Shown here piece by piece: positions 63,996 to 64,000 of a DNA stretch of 64,000 nt; the first letter of the stretch is position 1; the number at the start of each line of letters is the position of its first letter. The notes beneath the pieces are model-generated. The model was not told the DNA's origin and did no database searches. It was given only the letters and a program-made list of their open reading frames with translations. The position numbers and the translations under genes are program-made. Origin of the DNA: Gluconobacter sp. Dm-62. Lineage in GTDB: Bacteria; Pseudomonadota; Alphaproteobacteria; Acetobacterales; Acetobacteraceae. Where the stretch lies: assembly GCF_018256155.1 (NCBI RefSeq), contig NZ_JAERLY010000001.1, positions 367,375 to 431,374 on the forward strand, given 5' to 3'.

Positions 63996-64000
63996 ATGAT
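63996..64000 (+). CDS. Start of a gene cut by the window edge
   Basis: AGGAGG at 63981-63986 lies 9 nt before ATG 63996-63998, an excellent ribosome-binding site. Only the start codon is in the window, so nothing can be said of the product. Confidence 0.4.

Noticed and set aside
1..64000. CRISPR arrays, complete insertion sequences, rRNA
   Set aside because: No regularly spaced repeats, transposase genes with terminal repeats, or rRNA sequence were seen on either strand.

Overview
The window looks like chromosome of an alphaproteobacterium, most likely an acetic acid bacterium (Acetobacteraceae). This is inferred from the GC-rich trb/RepA-type conjugation backbone and from the layout of the nitrate-assimilation genes; no rRNA or tRNA is present to prove it. 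It holds three blocks: a conjugative element (about 1.9-38.5 kb), an assimilatory nitrate operon (39.2-51.1 kb) and a defence-type island (51.4 kb to the right edge).

Block 1. To the left is host-type sequence: a truncated NAD-dependent epimerase and a divergent MmyB-type regulator. At 1562-1967 lies a decayed serine recombinase whose last codons contain a 15-bp sequence. The same 15 bp recur at 38531-38545, inside the 3' end of an intact large serine recombinase (36877-38601). The 15-mer matches, in reverse complement, a tRNA 3' end with CCA. I read the two copies as attL/attR of an integrative conjugative element of about 36.6 kb. Inside are a full P-type mating-pair operon (trbB-C-D-E-J-L-F-G-I plus DUF2274, almost all joined by 4-nt overlaps), a coupling protein (traG), a VirD2-type relaxase with DUF3363, a lytic transglycosylase, DUF736, TraF peptidase, DUF2840, RepA and AlpA. 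Cargo sits between these modules: a subtilase/AAA+ pair, a LysR-SDR-LysR cassette, a dCTP-deaminase-type anti-phage gene with a coupled unknown gene, a beta-class adenine methyltransferase, a LysR/quinone-reductase pair, a DUF2726 protein and a HigBA toxin-antitoxin pair. Several pieces are decaying: a frameshifted XRE regulator and a DUF6499-DUF2285 gene split by one extra base.

Block 2. narK, an alginate-export-type porin, a fused nirB-nirD, a nitrate reductase fused to a CysJ-like flavoprotein, nasT, nasS and a nitrate-reductase-associated protein follow in one direction with minimal spacing. They form a self-contained nitrate to ammonium pathway. The ~150-nt leader before narK carries a hairpin with an A1/G4 hexaloop, the kind of target bound by ANTAR proteins such as NasT, so the operon probably controls its own transcription by nitrate-relieved antitermination.

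Block 3. A Fic protein, a half-size HsdS, complete hsdM-hsdS-hsdR, a YgjP-like metallopeptidase, a HEPN-motif zinc-ribbon protein, a membrane-anchored protein with a second RN-x3-H motif and a DUF6602 nuclease-like protein make up a dense defence island that runs off the right edge. The least described items are the subtilase/AAA+ pair, the gene coupled to the deaminase, and the two HEPN-motif proteins.
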